DNA of 19,534 nt from Thermoflavifilum sp. (GTDB lineage: Bacteria; Bacteroidota; Bacteroidia; Chitinophagales; Chitinophagaceae), in contig JADGHY010000010.1 of assembly GCA_019683625.1 (NCBI GenBank), forward strand, positions 1 to 19,534. Direction: 5' to 3'. Positions 19,278-19,534 of the stretch are shown one piece after another. Numbering within the stretch: position 1 is the stretch's first letter; each line of letters opens with the position of its first letter. The position numbers and the translations under genes were made by a program. The notes beneath the pieces are model-generated. The model was not told the DNA's origin, made no database searches, and saw only the letters and a program-made list of their open reading frames with translations.

Positions 19278-19534
19278 TCAGCCAATTTTTTCCACCTGCA
19301 TAAAATTCAGTTCCACAGGAGTAGCCCGGCCAAATATTTTTACGATCACTTTTAGCTTTTTCTTTTCTTCGTTAATTTCTTCGATGACACCGTTGAAATC
19401 ATTGAATGGGCCGTCGATGATGCGCACGGTTTCTCCCACAATAAAGGGCTCGCTCATGGTTACTCCCTGATCGGCCAGTTCATCAGCCTTGCCCAGCATT
19501 TTATTTACTTCTGACATCCGAAGAGCGAAACGTT
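19278..19534 (-). CDS. nusG: Transcription termination/antitermination protein NusG (C-terminal part)
   Basis: Only the last 85 codons are in the window; the frame runs off the right edge without a stop. The KOW domain is complete: SEPFIVGETVRIIDGPF, then FNGVIEEINEEKKKLKVIVK and the ending PVELNFMQVEKIG. NusG binds RNA polymerase through its missing N-terminal domain, while KOW contacts Rho, S10 or other factors. An ATG at 19517 is internal, because the frame continues upstream with RFALR into the domain linker. The gene stops 97 bases before rplK, its usual neighbour. Confidence 0.95.
   Translation of the reverse strand, partial: RFALRMSEVNKMLGKADELADQGVTMSEPFIVGETVRIIDGPFNDFNGVIEEINEEKKKLKVIVKIFGRATPVELNFMQVEKIG

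Overview
The window most likely comes from a Bacteroidota chromosome, probably near the Chitinophagaceae. Three things point there: RpoB, RpoC, NusG and thymidine kinase have Bacteroidota-type sequence, intergenic regions carry TAnnTTTG -7 promoter boxes, and starts lack clear Shine-Dalgarno sequences. The genus-level placement is an impression from protein style, not a computed result. Base composition looks moderate and even throughout. I see no insertion sequence, prophage, CRISPR array, tRNA or rRNA.

Left part (1-3375): about 250 bases without an assignable gene, then a small GtrA-type membrane protein (+). Thymidine kinase (-) follows, then an uncharacterised protein with a C-terminal domain I associate with Bacteroidota (+), and the Kdo transferase of lipid A-core synthesis (-). 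The uncharacterised gene and the Kdo transferase gene converge and overlap by 46 bases.

Middle part (3376-8598): five genes on the + strand make or modify nucleotide sugars. They are a PLP sugar aminotransferase, UDP-glucose dehydrogenase, UDP-glucuronate decarboxylase, dTDP-glucose dehydratase and dTDP-4-keto-sugar epimerase. The last four are tightly packed (gaps of 21, 5 and 3 bases) and look like one operon. Together they would lead to UDP-glucuronate, UDP-xylose and dTDP-4-keto-rhamnose for envelope glycans. rfbA and rfbD, which complete dTDP-rhamnose synthesis, are not here. The ugd gene and its upstream region hold three perfect palindromes, two of them 20 bases long.

A 17-bp-stem bidirectional terminator (8630-8665) separates this operon from the right part (8688-19534). 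That part is the conserved information-processing cluster read on the - strand: nusG (partial), rplK, rplA, rplJ, rplL, rpoB, rpoC. A good Bacteroidota promoter lies between nusG and rplK. A 12-bp hairpin lies between rplL and rpoB, at the same place as the transcription attenuator of Escherichia coli.

Most of the window is housekeeping and envelope-precursor genes, and I do not see a clearly new multi-gene system. The best leads are the ugd palindromes, the uncharacterised domain protein, and the RNA structures in the ribosomal-protein/RNA-polymerase operon.
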